Assembly: GCA_013368445.1 (NCBI GenBank)
Contig: JAACJO010000017.1
Coordinates: forward strand, 715,110-779,109
Length of the DNA stretch: 64,000 nt
DNA from: Leucocoprinus leucothites
Lineage: Eukaryota; Basidiomycota; Agaricomycetes; Agaricales; Agaricaceae
Reading direction: 5' to 3'
Shown one piece after another: positions 38,405-49,710 of the stretch (positions within the stretch are counted from its first letter, which is position 1; each line of letters starts with the position of its first letter). The notes under the pieces are model-generated. The model ran no database searches and had not been told where the DNA came from. It worked only from the letters and a program-made list of their open reading frames with translations. The position numbers and the translations under genes are program-made.

Positions 38405-41400
38405 GATGGCGTAGGATACCGATGAAATCAAGTTCAATGCTTTTATCGCTTACCGTAAAACGAACACCGTTGACTTGGAATACTTCCCACCCGCATGTAT
38501 TCAAGACAGGTAGTTTCGACCCGGGTAGTTGGAACGGGCTAGCTAATCTCCTTCAGACTGTTGATGAACGTGAGACAAACCTATCGAAGCCGGGACCTCA
38601 TGTCCCAGATAGCGTGATCGGGGTAAAATATCAGTGAATGCGACAATCAAGACCGGCGCACCTCTAGCTTGCAACGAGAAAATGCCCAAAGCTCTTAACT
38701 ATCCCGTCAGCCGATGGAAACTCTAACCGGTTTAGTTGCGTTGTTCCAACTTTTTCGACCAGGGGATAAGCTGCTCAGAATGTGGTCTACGTCTGGTCCG
38801 ATTAGGTACCGAAGAGGCGCTGATGGGAATGGCCTTCGCGCGCAATCGCGGCGGTGCTGCTCGGCGCCTGTTAATACTGTGCATGTTTCAAGTCTAGATA
38901 CTGTATTGGTACGTGTTTGAAAGTACAACACATCGTGGCGAGATGAAGTCCGACATTGGATGGCAAAGTCGGAAAGGCGTAGTTGTGGCGGCGACGTGCT
39001 GTAGAGTACGCAGGACTGTAGTGGTGCCATGGAAGTTGGAACTCATGTACCAGGTACATAGAAGTCGATGTCCAAGTTGCGATCGAAGTTCTAGCTCCCG
39101 GCGAGAGCGGTGGAAATCCAATAATGGCTTAGCAGAGCCAGAAATAGAATTCGAGGAAGCTTACAGGCCGAGTAAATCTAACCATGCACGGACTAGTCAC
39201 GGGGGCCGTGAAGAACAAACCGCAGTTTCTGAATGAGCATTTTACGGAGATCATTTCGAATTTTCTGCATCCGTCCCTGTTGATCGTCGTGTTAGCAGAT
39301 TGGGCGCCCTCGGCATTCACCTGAGTGCATACACTTTAAACCTGTGCTAATGTATCACACACCTTTGGCTGGTCCTGTGAAACCTGAGAAGCACTTGAAT
39401 GTGGTCCAATTTACAAATGCTGGAGCACCCAGACAACCTGAGGGAGTCTCATGCTAGTGTACTTGTTGAAGTGCAAACGGGCGGGGTACAAGAAGGTAGA
39501 CTACAGCTTTATATACCATAGAAACAATATAATAAATTTAAACTCAGAATAAATCACGAGGATAATCCTCGAATTACTATTATAACACTACTGGCTTTGA
39601 ACTCAGCGACATAAGGAGTTGCAACACAAGTCACGAGGCGTTTGATCTGGAAGTCAAACACCAGTAAAGGATCCGACTCCTCTAGACTCTAGAGCACAAA
39701 CTCGAGGTACACAAGAGGTAATCCACATCCAAATATGCATCAGCTCGGATGGCTGCGATCAACAACGTCACATATGTCCTATCGCACCGCATGCTACCCA
39801 GTGCCCACAGCCGGAAAGTAAGTCTTTCTGCGCCGTAGTAGGACGTCGAATGGGGGCTGCTTACTTGGCATGTACCCCGGACTAGCTAGCAATTCTCACA
39901 GTTTTCACTTCTCACGCACCCAACCTGTCTAGAGCAAAGCTCGCCGCTCTTAACAGGACATTTAACAGAATCTGTTGGACGACCAATTCACTTGGCGCCA
40001 CCACAAGTTATCGTCACTCCTTACTGGCGTCAGTTTTACTAGTAATAGCCGTATCATGAACGTCCAATCATGAACAATACTATTATGCCATTTCAGCCTT
40101 GCAAGGTTCAAATAGACTCTGGCGATGAAGCGATTTTGAGCATTCCTGGCTCTCTTCGCTTTAGCGTTTCATGTAACTCCCGAATCTTTTCCGTGTCTCG
40201 TGCGGAGCTCACTAGACCATTAGACCACACCCCAAGAATGATTAATATCGGACGTCGCATCGGAAGCCCGTTGATCTACTTCAAGCCTCGAACAAGGCGA
40301 GGAATCCGCTGTATAGCATAATGCCATGCGGTACAAATGGCTCTACCAGCACCGAACACTGATTCTCCGTTCCCATGAACTACTCCCATGGACACGCGAC
40401 CGGACACCTCAACTCGGGTTACACGTATATACCTTCTCTGCGGCCATCTGGCCGAAGGGCTGGGGGTTTATACGGGGCGGCTTCAGGCGTCGTCGCTCAA
40501 CCACTCGAATATTCGATTTCGCGTTGACCCTTTTGAAGTACAAAACCAAGAATATATAGACAGGGGAAAGATAGATGAATATGATTAAGTCCTCGCCGGT
40601 TCCGGCATGCTGTTTATTCAGTGCCCCTCTATCCCAAGCGCTCATGGCAATCGTAATTCTTTTAGCCGATGGCGTGTGAGAAGACCACCCCTGGGTCCTT
40701 CGCCTTGTGTTGTTGGTTCAAGAGATTTCAGTTCAGCATCCGAGTGCCAAAATTTATGGTAGGCTATTTCTTGTATGTCTGGTTCAATACCGAGTGATCC
40801 CAACCCGCTTCAGGACTATGTTTTAGCCACTAGATTATCTATCGTGCACTTGGCGGAACCGTTGAGCGTTTCAATGATAAATGAAAAATTGGCCTTACCC
40901 GGGTGCGGAATACTTGCATTGGGAAGCTTACTTGGAATCGAACCTACCTACTGAGCAGCACGGCCGACAACGAGAATCAAGCTATTGTAAAATTTTACAA
41001 GCATAATGAGTCCCGGGATGACCATGTCGATCCCATTAGCCGCGTCTACATCATGTCCCTTCACACCATGCCTATCGTTGTGGGCGCCGCTCGCCAATTT
41101 CGTGCTGGTGGAATGATTACGCAGGGCGCTTATCAAGCATTACATTTGCAAGGGACAACCAAAGATGATACTGGACAGAAGCTGTGGCAGCAGAATTATG
41201 AAGGAGTGTCTATAGTGGGTAAAGCATTTTAGAGGATGCTTGCAGCTGATTACAGATGTGATTATTCAGGTGGAGTAACGGCCAAACTGACTAGGCGGCA
41301 CTAGAAGTTAAAGACAATGGCGAGATAAAACCCAGAGCTAGAGTATTATGCTATGAGGATTGACAAGAACAGATACACTAGTCAACCAACCGAGTTCATG

Positions 41401-41538
41401 CAAATTTCCAAATTGTCCGAAACAAGTATAGTATCTTCCGGCTGGAGAACGAAGATCGCAGGATCAAAGATGGAACATCGGATAGGAGTAGGAGTCAGAT
41501 ATGCGCCTTTGATTCACCCAAGTCTTCCTAAAGAGATA
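38405..41538. other. Long gene-poor stretch
   Basis: About 3.1 kb with no gene I can support. A 109-codon plus frame at 40903-41232 (with YIMSLHTMPIVVGAARQF) could be a short unknown gene, but has no recognised domain. A 15-base palindrome lies at 39557-39571. TATA-like and AT-rich sequence at 39500-39600 may be an old LTR fragment, not provable. Confidence 0.4.
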
Positions 41539-42990
41539 TCATCTGCGCCTTTCCGATCCTGGATTTACACAAAGTTCCAACAGGTTCTTCGTCTCCAACT
41601 CTTCAAATTTCCGGCCATGATACCCAGACCACTCAAAATCCGAGGCAAAACCATTGAGCGTGATACACAGCTTGCTGCAATCTCCAGCACTAGTCCTCGC
41701 CTCCATCATATCAACCAGGTTATACTGCAGATTCTCTAGTATACCCCACTTGTCTCTCACAGTGTGCTTGAGTGTAAGAGTTCGGAGTGAAGGAAGATAC
41801 TCGCGTTTAGGACCACTAGGGGGGGAAGATGCTTCAGATAGAGTCGGAGAAGGTTCAAGGGCCTGTAAAATCTCCCGGTAACACGAATAAGTAGCATTTC
41901 CCCTCTCTTCCACCACAAGGTGTTCAATCCGAGGTACGCAAGCAAAGATGTCATTGACATCTTGACTGTCGGTGACCCGAAAAGTGACAAGAGTGAGTCG
42001 TTTGAGCGTTGACGATACTGATTCGAGAAAAGTGAGGAGGGAAGGTGGGAAGGGGGATGGATCGGCATCAATATTGGTTAATCGCATTCTCTGCAGACGA
42101 GGCATGCGGATGCATGTGTAAAAGTCGTTGTACCATTCTGCATTCGCGAAATCGAAATCCCACTCAAACAAACGAAGCTGTTTCTTCACAACCGCCTTGG
42201 TCGCCTGTAAGGGATAATCGATGCCATTATCGCTGACATTAGGACGTCGACATTCGAAATCGATTATACCAGCGCATTCAAACAACAAATCCACACAAGT
42301 CTCGATCGCAACACCATAAAGTCGGAGGGTCGTCAAAGAAGGGGCTGTGCACCGATAAGGAAAATTATCAAGCAACAAGCACCGCAGCTTTGGTACACCA
42401 ACAAACGAAACACGTCGTTGATTGAGCCGTTCAGGTCCATCCACCACCCCTACCGCTGGAGGATGAAGATACCGATGTCCAATCTGCATCTCCTCAAGCA
42501 CAGTAAGTGAACCCTCATTCATCCACTCATACCAACTCTCCGGCAGCTCGTACAGCAAGTACGGCGGAGCCCGGATTCGGAAGTACTCGACACGTCTACA
42601 AAAATCCTTCTCGAAAAGCACAGAATTCAGAGACGCGAGGTCTACCACGCGCGGGGGGTTGTGGGAATAAACCATCGAGGCGTCAATCTCAAGACGGAAT
42701 TTCAAATCTCCTGAAAGGTGAATAAACAAGCCCAGAATCTTTACCCTAGATCCGCGCCAGACTTTGTCACATTGAGAAACAAGCTGGACCAGAGGTATGG
42801 CGTCGAGTACGCGACATTGTGCCAACGAGCACAGACTTGGGAAAGTTGGGTGGGAGTGGTAGGTATCACCATGCGCTGGGTCTTGTGAATGTTGATTCCG
42901 TGGATTTCGATAGAGCATGCGATTGCGAAAATATGTGACAAAATCTCTGGGGGAAGATACCGATGTCTGAGTGCATGCCGTCGAGGTTGG
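41539..42990 (-). CDS. F-box protein with C-terminal LRR-like region, start uncertain
   Basis: F-box proteins recruit substrates to SCF ubiquitin ligases. Near 42960 the minus strand reads RYLPPEILSHIFAIAC, then LSQVCARWHNVAYSTPYLWS, which is a clear F-box. The main frame downstream gives LFIHLSGDLKFRLEIDASMV, DLASLNSVLFEKDF and LEEMQIGHRYLHPP. LRR-like segments follow, such as LRCLLLDNFPYRCTAPSLTT, LRLYGV, RLTLVTFRV and LPSLRTLTLKH, up to the stop at 41539. The F-box frame and the main frame differ by one base and meet at the GGG run near 42749. This is a frameshift (allelic or assembly), since no canonical intron resolves it. No in-frame ATG precedes the F-box, so an upstream exon may exist. 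Confidence 0.68.
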   Translation of the reverse strand, partial: PTSTACTQTSVSSPRDFVTYFRNRMLYRNPRNQHSQDPAHGDTYHSHPTFPSLCSLAQCRVLDAIPLVQLVSQCDKVWRGSRVKILGLFIHLSGDLKFRLEIDASMVYSHNPPRVVDLASLNSVLFEKDFCRRVEYFRIRAPPYLLYELPESWYEWMNEGSLTVLEEMQIGHRYLHPPAVGVVDGPERLNQRRVSFVGVPKLRCLLLDNFPYRCTAPSLTTLRLYGVAIETCVDLLFECAGIIDFECRRPNVSDNGIDYPLQATKAVVKKQLRLFEWDFDFANAEWYNDFYTCIRMPRLQRMRLTNIDADPSPFPPSLLTFLESVSSTLKRLTLVTFRVTDSQDVNDIFACVPRIEHLVVEERGNATYSCYREILQALEPSPTLSEASSPPSGPKREYLPSLRTLTLKHTVRDKWGILENLQYNLVDMMEARTSAGDCSKLCITLNGFASDFEWSGYHGRKFEELETKNLLELCVNPGSERRR

Positions 42991-43199
42991 GCGCTGGATC
43001 CATGTGTTCTTAGCTAAAGCAGAGGAGTCGTGTCAAAGTATGTGCAGTTCATGGACATCAACCCTCACGTGGGGTGACGATCGAGTGACAGGGTCAGTTA
43101 GCAGTCCCGTCGAAGTCAGCTATTAATGGGCAAGATGAAGATATGATAGGAGTGTAGCACAAGCTAATCTAAGTCCTTTTTCTTCCTCCTGAAATTGTA

Positions 43200-44470
43200 T
43201 GTCATCCCGAACCTGGATTTACACAAAGTTTCGACTAGTTTGTGCCTCTAGCTCTTCAGAATTCGACACGATACTCACATCATTAAAATCCGAATAGCAA
43301 CTATTGAAGGGGCACGTAATTTGGCGCAGTCTCTAGCACCAGCGCATGCCTCCACCATATCGTCCACATTACTCTGGAGACCAGGAGTAAACCAACTTGC
43401 CTTTCACAACGTGCATAATGTGAGGGTCCGAGTGAAGTGAAATACTCGTTTAAGATCTACGTCTTTAGGTGGCTCGAGTGCCATTAAGGTCCCTGGTAAT
43501 ATGAACCATGAGCACTGCGCTCTCTCTTCCACCACAAGTGGTCAATCGAGGAACACGAGCAAAGATGGTGCTAGCATCCTGATTATCTGTAACTCGAAGG
43601 TCATAAGAGTGAGTCGCTTGAGCGTCTGCGATACCGACTCGAGAAGTGAGGGAGGGTGGGAGGGGATGGGTCGGCATCACGATTCGTTAATCGCATTCTC
43701 TGCAGACGCGACATACAGATGCACACGTAGAATCATTATACCATCCGCATTCTCGAAATTAAAATCCATTCAAAGGAGCGAAGACGTTTCTTCACAACCG
43801 TCTTGGTCGCTGTAAGGATAATCGATGCATTATCATTGACAATAGGTCTCCAACATACAGGACATTCAAACAAACAAATCACACATGTCTCGATCGCCGC
43901 ACATAAGCCAGAGAGCATCACCGAAGAATAATTCCGGCGTATATCACCGATGAGGAATTATCCGAACAAGCGCATAGTTCGGTATACCAGCGAACGAGAT
44001 GCATCGATTAAGTTGGTCGGTTTTAGCACCACAAAACAACCACAATGATGCCTTCTCAGCGCAGGAACGAGCTTCTTCATCAACTCATACCTCTCCAGTA
44101 CTCAACACGAGTACGGCAGAGCTCTAATCCTGGGGTATCGACGCTACAGCTGCTCAAAAGCAAGCATTCAAGACGTTAGGTCTACCGTAGCGATCCGGAG
44201 AGCATCATCTCGTGAATTCGTGAGCTGATCAACAGGATTTCGTTCACACGATGTTGAGATAACTCCAGATTGACGTCGAGTATGCGATGCTGTGCATGAG
44301 AGCGGACTTGGAAAGAGTTAGGAGTGGGGGATCATCTGCACGGAGTCTTGTGAATATATTCCATGGATTTGATAAGCATACAATTGCGAAAATACGTACG
44401 GAATCTCTGGGAGAGGAAACCGATGTCTGAGCGCATGTCGTCGAAGTCGGGCGCTGTCCTTAGCTAAAGC
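43200..44470 (-). pseudogene. Decayed F-box paralogue
   Basis: Segments match the F-box gene at 41539-42990 in order and orientation. Examples are the CATTCTCTGCAGACG block (43694 against 42087), the TTTCTTCACAACCG block (43787 against 42182) and the CGATGTCTGAGCGCATG block (44422 against 42960). Numerous indels and stops leave frames of 70 codons or fewer. It is an old tandem duplicate. Confidence 0.72.
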
Positions 44471-45521
44471 AGAAGAGTCACGCTATAAATAATTAACTGA
44501 TCGTCAACGTTCGTGATCGCATCAAAGAAGCAACGGACATTCCTCGGCATAACCTAATCAACCCACGCACAGACCATCATCCCGCACGGACCATCCCCTC
44601 CCTCTCGCACGGACCACCCTCCCATCCGAGTAAGTAAGTTAACAAACACACGAAAAGCCTCAAATAAATATATTATCGCATAACCCTAACCAAACAAAAA
44701 CAAAAACACAAACAATCATACCAAAAGAAATCGTAAAGTCATAAACCAATAGTTTAAACCGAAACCAAAAAGACGAATTTACCATACCATACCTACCCTA
44801 AGAGATAGAAGAAAAATGATATATGTATTATTGAGGAAACAAGTATCGGTCTACGCAGAAAAATCCAAACTCGAAGGAGAGTCACATTAAAGCAATGAGG
44901 CACAGGCACCACCTGCGCGCAAAGAACATTGCCGAAATTTTTAGACAACATCGAAAGGCGAATACGGCAGGCGAAAGAGAAAGGACACCATCATTGGGAG
45001 GAGGATCGTGCACGAGTGCCATCCTCGAATCGAGGGAGCAGTCTGCAAACACTAAAAAAACCGCAGAGGAACCACCAGATCTTCATCGCGGAGAGCTCAA
45101 CCAAGCATCAGACGATATACACCAGCACCAGCACGACCGACCACAACCAGCACGCGACGGGCGGGGGGTAGAAGGCAGCGCTGAGGAGCGCGCAAGCCCA
45201 AACCGACAAAATCCCGCGTTCCTTGTCGCTGTCGTTCGTTCCCCCATAGCGGAAAACTCGCGCAGTCCTCCGCCATCGGTATCAACAACTCTGGTATATA
45301 GAAAATCTCACAAACACAATCATCGACGGCATTACGAGAAAATAAAAAAAGGAACGTTATTATGATGCTGGTCGGTCACTGGTGGCTGGTTGGCTTGGTT
45401 GGTGGTACCGGTCTAAGGCGTGCGTGTTTGGCTATGACTGCGATGCGATGCGATGCAATATGGGTCGTACTCCCCCTCCCCTCTCCTTCCCCGCCTCCGC
45501 CCTCCACTCCTCTACACCCAC
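44471..45521. other. Spacer downstream of the FHA gene
   Basis: It contains a GCACGGACC-type short repeat (44565-44630) and an A/C-rich stretch (44660-44770). A low-complexity plus-strand frame (44895-45365) is probably antisense to the FHA-gene 3' region. No real gene supported. Confidence 0.4.
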
Positions 45522-48500
45522 TCATTCGCTCCGCACCTTCCAAAATACAGCAGCAGCAGCAACAGCCAATACCACGACCGCACCCGCAGTCTGGAAATTA
45601 ACCGCATTCTTAACGTACTCATCAGCATCCTCTCCCTCTACACAATCCAAAACACTCACCAAAACCGGTCTCTTTGCATCATCAGTGCGCACAATAGAAG
45701 ATTCTTCAGATTCACTGACAACACTAGCCGTCAACGACTGCGGCGTCGGCAAATGCGTCGGCACATGCTCAGACTTGCTATGCTTCCCCGCCGTTATCGT
45801 CGCGGACGAGGACGCAGATTTGTGTTTCACGGGCCCAGGAACCTTTTTACCCTCCTCCACCTCTTCCTCGCTGGCAAATTGTGAATATGACGATGATGTC
45901 GAGCCTGCATCGTCTTCATACGCAGTGGACGTCGGGTCGAAATGAGAATAACGAGTGGAAATTTCTTTTGGTTGAGCGTCGACGAGTAGATCATGAGAAA
46001 TGTGGTACGCACGAGTCAACAATGTCGTTGTCGTCGTCGTCCCATCGTCATTTTGAGTTTTATCAACCGAGGAAGAGGCGCCCTCTGTAACTTTAACGGC
46101 ATCAACAACCCCATCCACCTCACTCTCACTCTCACTTTCCTCTCCTTCAGCTCCTCTCACTCCAACCCTCCCTCTCCCATTAATACTAGGACTTGCACCG
46201 GCACCGGCACTCACACTCCTCCGCTTTCTTCTCCTCCTCCCTGACCTCCCACCACCACCAGAATCCGAGCTCTGACTCCTCGGACTGGGAGGCGTCACCA
46301 ACCCGCTCCCTCTGCCATGCCCATGAGCAATAACATCCCCATTGGCTATCGCACCGGCTCTCAAGCCAGCCAACTGAACCTCCCTCAACTGATTCTGCAT
46401 CCTGACCATCTCCTGCTTTTGCGTCCCAAAGTCCTTCACGAGGGAAGTGGTGGTAGAGGAAAGTTGATTCATCTTGTCGAGGGAGGTATCTAGATGGGTG
46501 ACACGAGTCTCCCACTCTTCTCTTGCACGCCTTAGGCGCTCACGTTCTTCCCTCCATTCTTCTCGAACATCACTCCATTGCCCATCGACCGTCTTTTTCC
46601 ATTCGGTAAAGAATGAAGTGAGCGAAGTTTTGATGCCCTCTTGCTCCTCCGCCTTCTCTTCTTTCAATGCCTCTGCCTCCCGCTCATGCGTCTCGCGCGT
46701 CTCCTTGACAGCCCTCTCCAACTCTCCGACTTTACCCTCCAAAGCCCGAATCGTATCCTGCGCAGCGCATACTGACTCTCCATGCTGCTCGTCAACTGGA
46801 CCATGGCCGACATTTGCGCGCTGAGCTGCAACACTTGCTCAAACATCTGATCATTTGTGACTCCATTGGTAGGTTGGAGAGCAAGCGGCGATGTTTTACT
46901 GTTGGTAGGAGCGAGTAGGGTGCCAGACCGTGTTCGCGGAGAAGATGATGACGAAGTGTTGATGCTCGGGGGTTTGGTGGTATCCTTTGAGGAAGGGGAA
47001 TCGCCGTTGGTACGAAGACCAAACAAGGGCTCAGGCGTTCTCGGTCTTCCAACATTGAGATCCTCCTGCTTCCTCATCGCCTCCCTCTCAAGCTGCCTCT
47101 CTCTCTCCGACTCGTCACTACTCCTATCCTCACGCTCGCGCTCAGGATCAATCGGATCGGCTCTATCGTCCGCACCATCAGCATAGTCTCCCGACTCGTC
47201 AACCTGATCATGTAAATGTTCTCGCTCAGCAGCAGCCACCTCTTCCTCATCCTCCTCCTCGACTCGTTCCAGCTCGTGAGGGATGATGGTCGCAATACTA
47301 CGCCTATCGTCTTCCTCATCATCGTCATCGACGTGATCGACCTCATCCAACATGCGGATATGTTGGATGTCGTCATCGTCATCCGGATCAAACCCACCAC
47401 GAGGCTCCAAAAGACCTTCCTCATCGTCCTCGGAACGTCTGGATTCGTGATGGTCAGATTCATCAAACATGATTTCCTGGCGACGATTGCCAAAGAGCTG
47501 ACGAAGATCGTGGACTTCTTTTCTAATCAAGTCTTGATCGGCGAGACCTCTTCGAGGGCACGGACCTTGTTGCATGCTCGGCGAGGGAGGATTGGGTCTC
47601 GTGTAGTTGAGACTGAAGCTGAGAGATGAGGTTGGGGGAAGATGATGATGAAGAGGGAGAGTGTGACGGCTCTTGTGGCTGCTGGTTCTGAGAGGAAGGT
47701 GATGATTGGCGGGTAGGTCGTACGGGGGGTAACGAAGCTGGATACGGAGGGACATTTGACGGCTAGAAAAGGGGGAATGAGAGATAATTATAAGACTAGA
47801 GAATGACACAGACCATGTTACCGCCGAGGACATCATGAATTTCTGACATGGAGCCGTTGAGAGAATGGAGTTCAGAGCCGGTCTCTCGGCTCTTTTGAAG
47901 CTCGCCTTGGAGACGACTAAGGATATGCTCAAAGGTAAGGCCAGACTTGCCCGGTGGACGCATACTGCCGCCCATGCCTCCAATACCGCCCAAGGCCCCC
48001 TGAGCAGCACCGACGTTCGGTCTCCTCTGGAAGCTAAACTGAGAGCCATTGGGACCAGGCTGACCATTTCCCATAAGTGACTGCTGAGCATACTGCTGCG
48101 GGTGGTGAGGGTGATGGGCGTGCTGCTGAGCTAGGAGGTGTTGTTGTTGTTGTTGCTGCTGCTGATGCTGCTCTGCCCGGGCAGCGATTTGGGCGTCTTG
48201 ATCCGAAAACACACAGACTGCCCGTGCAGCGACTTTGTGGTGGATAATCGTCTTGTTGTCCTCGCCCACAATGTCTATACCGAATTCCTGAGGACAAGAG
48301 GTGAGGGATTTATGCGCATATAGGGACGCAAAACTTACGACAATATCGTCGCTTTTGAGTTCGTACGGCTCAGACTCGACGCCCTCTGGACTGAGTCTCT
48401 CGCCGTTGATAAAAGTGCCATTGCTCGACTTGACGTCCTTGATGTAAATCTTCCATGCACACTGTCAGCTCAACGCTTTTCTCTCGCTCTCACACTACAC

Positions 48501-48760
48501 AGCCTCACCTTGTTTCCATCCTCCCAAATCTCTGCATGCTGCCGACTGAGCACCTTGGAGTCGAAAAACCCATTCTTCTCTCCTGGTGCCGTCTTGGGGT
48601 TCGTCTGCCTGCCAATCTTGACCCGCTGCCCTGCGACGAGCGAGATGTGCTTGGGGACAAAGGAGTCATTGAGGGGATAGAGGTAGAGGGCGGGAAAGAG
48701 TGTCGGGGCTTGTGCTGGTTGTTGGGGCTGCCCAGTGTACGGCGGAGGCGGGGGTGGCAT
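45522..48760 (-). CDS. FHA-domain, coiled-coil, tail-anchored protein (SLMAP/PRO45/Far10-like STRIPAK subunit); frame breaks
   Basis: SLMAP-type proteins tether the STRIPAK phosphatase-kinase complex to ER or nuclear membranes. The ATG at 48760 opens [15 protein letters not shown]. The FHA domain follows, with [20 protein letters not shown] (exon 1 ends 48509), then [16 protein letters not shown]. After [12 protein letters not shown] come a Gln/His-rich stretch, a coiled-coil start ([18 protein letters not shown]), a long Asp/Glu-rich region, another coiled coil ([17 protein letters not shown]) and a tail helix [16 protein letters not shown] ending KVRSE. The frame changes at 47531-47579 (two single-base losses around KVRALEE) and near 46760. 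A weak intron could explain the first; none explains the second. The gene is normally conserved, so assembly indels are likely. Confidence 0.78.
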
Positions 48761-49052
48761 TTTTTGGGAGGGGAAAGCAGCGACGACGACAACGATGATG
48801 ACAAGACTCAGCCCACGCCCTTCAATCAACAAGCTGACTAAGCAGCCCTTTTTCCACGATACCACGTGCATGCCACATCCCCTTCACACGGTGTCTCCTC
48901 GTGGCCTCTTCGTACACGTGAAGCACATCCTCATGGTGGTGATTTTAAACCTTGTTCACACTCGTCCCTTAGAGTCCAAGGTCTTTTGTATAAATGACAT
49001 TGATCCTACTCCGAGCTACAAAACCATCCCGACAGTATATATACCAGCTGAC
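48761..49052. promoter_or_regulatory. FHA-gene upstream region, repeated at 50.5 and 60.3 kb
   Basis: This is the promoter interval of the FHA gene. The piece CTGACTAAGCAGCCC, TTTTCCACG and CACGTGCATGCCACATCCC recurs in diverged form at 50550-50640. Together with GCCCAGTGTACGGCGG and GTGGCATT it recurs at 60248-60360. A CACGTG box lies at about 48865. Regulatory function is inference. Confidence 0.45.
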
Positions 49053-49710
49053 TCAAGGATTCACCGGCGTAAAGTGCCAAGAGTGACGAACGGCAGCATA
49101 GGATGCGACCATAGGCTAATAAAGATCAAAATCACATCCGACCACTCCAGAGAACAAGCACCTTACCGAATCGTCAAGAGCCAATACTTGCCGAAGATCT
49201 CGATTATCAAAAGCAAATATACTGAACCAACCCCCCTTACTAGTCAGTCACCACTCCGTCTAGAAAGAAACAAGCGCACTTGTAATTATCCCCATCACCA
49301 TGCGAGATCATCCAACGCGTCTCATACGAAGAATCCTTTGGCTCGTCTTCCCTAACTCGACGTAGCTGCAACGAATATGACGCTACCCGAACTCCATCTT
49401 GAAACGGAGGTTTCTGGAGCTCGTAAAACGTTTTCATCACCGCTTTGGGGTCCTTGCCCACATCCGAATGATGTATTTCGTATGCTTCTTCTGAATCATC
49501 ACTTTGAGCTTCAATAACAACCCATTGTTGTAACTGTATGGTATGATGCGTTCAGCTGTACCATAACAGGGATAATAGGATACGCACGAGTTGTTCTTCT
49601 GGAGTTGTACCCTTTGGCTTGAGCTCGACTCGATCACCAGAGCGTGTCAGGTATCGCGGAGTTGAGCTCTGATCCTCGTAGATATAGTACAGAATCTCAT
49701 CAAGGACCAT
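49053..49710 (-). CDS. Small protein P (170 aa), beta-trefoil/mycocypin-like candidate
   Basis: The four exons are 49588-49710, 49280-49533, 49167-49239 and 49053-49115 (123, 254, 73 and 63 nt). They join in frame to 170 codons plus stop. The ATG at 49710 begins MVLDEILYYIYEDQSS, then RYLTRSGDRVELKPKG, QQWVVIEAQS, YEIHHSDVGKDP, SYSLQLRRVRE, SYETRWMISH, GGWFSIFAFDN and the end SWHFTPVNP. There is no signal peptide, so it is cytosolic. The spacing of aromatic and strand-like segments and the QxW early motif recall fungal beta-trefoil proteins such as mycocypins (cysteine-protease inhibitors). This is a weak, shape-based guess. P shares its exon plan with Q (51609) and R (52528). Confidence 0.68.

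Noticed and set aside
39480..39800. Possible LTR or promoter-like AT-rich stretch
   Set aside because: No matching TG...CA ends with a target duplication could be found.
40930..40985. tRNA-like B box (GGTTCGATTCC) on the minus strand
   Set aside because: No A box at the right distance and the T-stem does not pair; no cloverleaf.
44895..45365. 156-codon plus-strand frame
   Set aside because: Low-complexity Arg/Ser/Gln composition, no domain, and it lies in the spacer antisense to the FHA gene end.
45522..46742. Plus-strand frames over the FHA gene (45382-45945, 45453-45884)
   Set aside because: They are antisense shadows of the conserved coiled-coil and tail-anchor coding sequence.
46758..46772. 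Possible 15-nt GT-AG micro-intron in the FHA gene
   Set aside because: Fifteen bases is a multiple of three, so its removal does not repair the frame change; no fungal introns this short are known to me.
48138..48175. TGT/TGC trinucleotide run as a separate repeat feature
   Set aside because: It is the coding polyglutamine stretch of the FHA gene, not an independent element.
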